DNA of 64,000 nt from CAYMPH01 sp964392365 (GTDB lineage: Bacteria > Spirochaetota > UBA4802 > UBA5550). The DNA lies in the NCBI GenBank assembly GCA_964392365.1, contig CAYMPH010000003.1:186001-250000 (forward strand), read 5' to 3'. Below are positions 61,757 to 64,000 of the stretch, in pieces. Under the pieces are notes generated by a model that searched no databases, was not told the DNA's origin, and saw nothing but the letters and a program-made list of their open reading frames with translations. The translations under genes and the position numbers were made by a program. Position 1 is the first letter of the stretch; each line of letters begins with the position of its first letter.

Positions 61757-63130
61757 ATGAATCTGGACAAAATATATCAGCGTATGCCATACTGGATTCA
61801 GAATATAGGCATATCACTTTATGGTTTAAAAATATACAACCTTAGATATACCGGCTATTACAAACAGAAATTTGAAGAATTTATAAATAATGAAAAGCTT
61901 TCTGTGAAAGAACTTGGAGAAATTCAGTTTGCTCTTTTAAAAAAAATGCTTATCAATGCATATGAGAATGTTCCATATTATAAAAAGTTATTTAGAGAAA
62001 ATAATTTTAATCCCAATCAGCCTTTTACTGCTACTGATTTTTCCCGGGTTCCGTTCCTTTTAAAAAATGATATAAAAAAAGATATTCCCTCATTTATATC
62101 AGAAAAAGCTAATAAAAAAAAATTAATCAGGGATATGACAGGCGGAACAACAGGCAACCCGCTTGAACTTTGGTTTACTGAAGATGAAATCAAGTATAAT
62201 TTTGCAATACATGATGCCCGTTTGAAAAGGGTTTTTGGTGTCAAAACCGGTGATAAAATTGCTTCATTCCTTTCGAGAAAAATATGCCCAACTGATCAGA
62301 AAACTCCTCCGTTTTGGAGATATAACAAAGCTTATAATCAGGTGCTCTATTCAACATATCACCTTAATGATAAAACAGCAGAAATTTATGTTGATCATCT
62401 CCGTAAATATTCTCCTCGCCTGATAATAGGATATCCCAATACATTATATCTTATGGCAAAATATATCGTAGACAGGAAGCTTGAGCCTATTCCGATAAAA
62501 GCTGCATTTACCAGTTCAGAGACTCTTTTTGATTACCAGAGGGAAATTATAGAAAAAGCTTTCAGTACGAAAATATGTAATGGTTATAGCCAGGCTGAAG
62601 GTGTTGCTATGATATCTGAGTGTGAATTTGGAAAACTGCATGTACATCCGGAATATGGTTATATCGAATTCATAGATGTTCCAGGCTCTGATTTTAAAGA
62701 AATTATCGGAACGACACTGTTTAATTACAATATGCCACTTATACGCTACCGCACCGGTGATTATGTAAAAATCTCCGAAGAAAAGGAATGTAAATGCGGA
62801 AGGCCGTTTTTCCCGATTATTGAAACAATTATCGGAAGAGACGACAGCACATTCAAGCGAAGGGACGGCAGGCTGGTTAGTGCTTCGCATTTCGCTCAAC
62901 CATTCAGACTTTATACAAATGATATACTTGAAGCTCAGGTAATACAGGAAGATTACGATAATATTACGGCAAAGCTTGTCATAAAGCCTGGATTTAAGGA
63001 TTTCGACGGTTTTATTTTTGAAATGCACCGAATCCTTGGCAATGATGTTAATGTTAAACTTGAAGTCGTGGATTCAATTGAAAAAACAATTTCCGGAAAA
63101 TTTAAATTTATTATTTCAAAGGTAAAGTGA
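61757..63130 (+). CDS. PaaK/CapK-like adenylate-forming enzyme
   Basis: The 457-residue protein belongs to the phenylacetate-CoA ligase-like (coenzyme F390 synthetase/CapK) group: VPFLLKNDIKKDI, RDMTGGTTGNPLELWFT as the ATP loop near 130, SETLFDYQREIIEKAF, ICNGYSQAEGVAMISEC, and PLIRYRTGDYVKI with the Asp that binds ribose; CKCGRPF holds a C-x-C zinc-like pair. Members activate an acid as an adenylate. In capsule clusters they often accompany GT4 genes, perhaps activating an acid that decorates the glycan. GAGG-like GAGGGC occurs about ten bases upstream of the ATG. Substrate unknown. Confidence 0.88.
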   Translation: MNLDKIYQRMPYWIQNIGISLYGLKIYNLRYTGYYKQKFEEFINNEKLSVKELGEIQFALLKKMLINAYENVPYYKKLFRENNFNPNQPFTATDFSRVPFLLKNDIKKDIPSFISEKANKKKLIRDMTGGTTGNPLELWFTEDEIKYNFAIHDARLKRVFGVKTGDKIASFLSRKICPTDQKTPPFWRYNKAYNQVLYSTYHLNDKTAEIYVDHLRKYSPRLIIGYPNTLYLMAKYIVDRKLEPIPIKAAFTSSETLFDYQREIIEKAFSTKICNGYSQAEGVAMISECEFGKLHVHPEYGYIEFIDVPGSDFKEIIGTTLFNYNMPLIRYRTGDYVKISEEKECKCGRPFFPIIETIIGRDDSTFKRRDGRLVSASHFAQPFRLYTNDILEAQVIQEDYDNITAKLVIKPGFKDFDGFIFEMHRILGNDVNVKLEVVDSIEKTISGKFKFIISKVK

Positions 63131-63165
63131 TAAATTGATGAATTTTATATATATTTAATATTGAT

Positions 63166-64000
63166 ATGAACATTTTCATTATTCCATCATCATACCCAAC
63201 AATTAATAATCATATATCCGGAGTGTTTTATAAAGAACAGGCACTGTCACTTGGTGAATCAGGGAGTGATTTAAAAGTTGCTGTCAGCATCTTCGGTCGT
63301 TTTTCATTTCATGTTTCAAAAAGTTTAAGAGATAATGTTTCATTATTTAAAAACTATATCAAATCTAAAGATGAAATTATAAATCCATCTGGTAATTATT
63401 TTGAATTTGTGAAGCCGACTTTGACATGGACATGGCGTATCCTGGATGGAAATATAAAGGGTATAGTCAGATCACATGAAAAGAATTTTCTTAAAGCCAG
63501 AAATAAGCTAGGAAAAATAGATTTAATTCATGCGCATATATCTCATCCGGCTGGATATGCTGCTATGATAATAGCGGAGAAATATAAAGTCCCATATATA
63601 ATAACAGAGCATATGGGACCTTTCCCGTTTCCCAATTTAATAAAAAATGGAAAACTTGTAAAAAAATTAACAGAGCCGATGTTTCATGCCAGTAAAATAA
63701 TTTGTGTCAGCCCATCGCTTGAAAGAACAATAAACGAATTCGGCTTTGAAAATACCGTTTACATTCCAAATCTGATAGATGAAGAAAAATTTTTTCCTGT
63801 TAAAAATAAAAATTCTGCATTTACATTTTTTACCCTCGCGGCGATGGTTGATGAAAAAGGAATTCCGGAGCTGCTGAATTCTATTTCGCTTTCAGTAAAG
63901 ATTTTCCCGAAAATCATGTTTAAAATAGCCGGCGATGGTGAAAATCTTGAATCTTATAAAAAATTTGCTGTAGATAATGGATTTTCAGATAATATAATCT
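63166..64000 (+). CDS. Family 4 glycosyltransferase, cut by the window end
   Basis: The first 278 residues are visible, and the frame is open to the end of the window. FIIPSSYPTINNHISGVFYKE is the GT4 acceptor-side opening; IDLIHAHISHPAGYAAMII, IITEHMGPFPFPNLI, KIICVSPSLERTINEFG and YIPNLIDEEKFFPV are standard N-domain and linker motifs. The donor domain begins at FFTLAAMVDEKGIPELL, and the IAGDGENLESYK piece is just before the cut. It starts 35 bases after the adenylate-forming enzyme gene. It is another transferase of the same assembly line; the sugar is not known. Confidence 0.9.
   Translation, partial: MNIFIIPSSYPTINNHISGVFYKEQALSLGESGSDLKVAVSIFGRFSFHVSKSLRDNVSLFKNYIKSKDEIINPSGNYFEFVKPTLTWTWRILDGNIKGIVRSHEKNFLKARNKLGKIDLIHAHISHPAGYAAMIIAEKYKVPYIITEHMGPFPFPNLIKNGKLVKKLTEPMFHASKIICVSPSLERTINEFGFENTVYIPNLIDEEKFFPVKNKNSAFTFFTLAAMVDEKGIPELLNSISLSVKIFPKIMFKIAGDGENLESYKKFAVDNGFSDNII

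Noticed and set aside
62516..63028. 170-codon open frame on the minus strand
   Set aside because: It lies wholly inside the adenylate-forming enzyme gene, has no recognisable motif and a skewed composition; it is a shadow frame.
1..64000. CRISPR arrays, tRNA, rRNA or insertion sequences
   Set aside because: No regular repeat-spacer pattern, cloverleaf gene, rRNA stretch, transposase motif or terminal inverted repeats were seen on reading the window.

Overview
The window is a very large, AT-rich surface-polysaccharide biosynthesis region. It has about 60 genes packed almost end to end, nearly all on the + strand. The sequence does not name the organism. LPS-type sugar pathways (heptose, dTDP-hexose, CDP-3,6-dideoxyhexose, UDP-uronate/xylose, GDP-fucose) suggest a Gram-negative-type envelope. 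Six radical SAM proteins and an Fe-S sugar dehydrase suggest an anaerobic or microaerobic life style. Standard code (TGA = stop), Shine-Dalgarno sites, and frequent TTG starts are seen. There is no rRNA, tRNA, CRISPR array or insertion sequence, and no gene-free stretch longer than about 235 bases.

Layout. (1) 1-8143: end of one radical SAM gene, a complete radical SAM gene, then an amino-sugar block: RmlC-like epimerase, C-methyltransferase, DegT aminotransferase, NeuD-type and hexapeptide acyltransferases, GT2. (2) 8147-17892: the most unusual block. It holds GmhB phosphatase (divergent), a deoxyhypusine-synthase-like protein, a stand-alone heptose-phosphate nucleotidyltransferase, a GmhA-like isomerase with altered metal ligands, a SPASM-type radical SAM protein, an intruding OafA-like acyltransferase, a TIM-barrel isomerase, an HldE-like fusion in reversed domain order, a split transketolase whose second subunit lacks its last domain, and a second SPASM radical SAM paralogue. 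I infer a dedicated route to an activated, modified heptose or other higher-carbon sugar. (3) 17904-24237: twin membrane/winged-helix proteins, DPM1-type GT2, UPF0104 flippase-like protein, radical SAM protein and a GT-C-like membrane protein. (4) 24237-33730: an unusual His-for-Lys DegT protein with a four-Cys cluster, GT10, then CDP-3,6-dideoxyhexose genes (rfbF, rfbG, rfbH, an SDR reductase), GT2 and dTDP-sugar genes (rmlA, rmlB).

(5) 33774-43403: a second, full-length split transketolase, a fused SDR-glycosyltransferase, methyltransferase, GtrA, another radical SAM protein, an unknown one-TM protein and a YfhO-like protein. (6) 43406-54241: canonical GmhA, a C-methyltransferase, a GMD-like dehydratase, several glycosyltransferases, WecB, UDP-xylose synthase and, on the minus strand, UDP-glucose dehydrogenase. 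(7) 54476-64000: GT4 and Fcl, a DUF268-type methyltransferase standing alone between AT-rich gaps, asparagine synthase-like amidotransferase, GT4, CapA, PaaK/CapK-like adenylate-forming enzyme and a cut-off GT4.

The genes supply at least five activated-sugar pathways and about fifteen glycosyltransferases, more than one repeat unit needs. No clear Wzx, Wzy or ABC exporter is inside the window, nor an RmlD or a DdhD-type reductase. Many families occur twice (transketolase, GmhA, heptose nucleotidyltransferase, C-methyltransferase, radical SAM types), which suggests that parallel branches of sugar modification were built by duplication or repeated acquisition.
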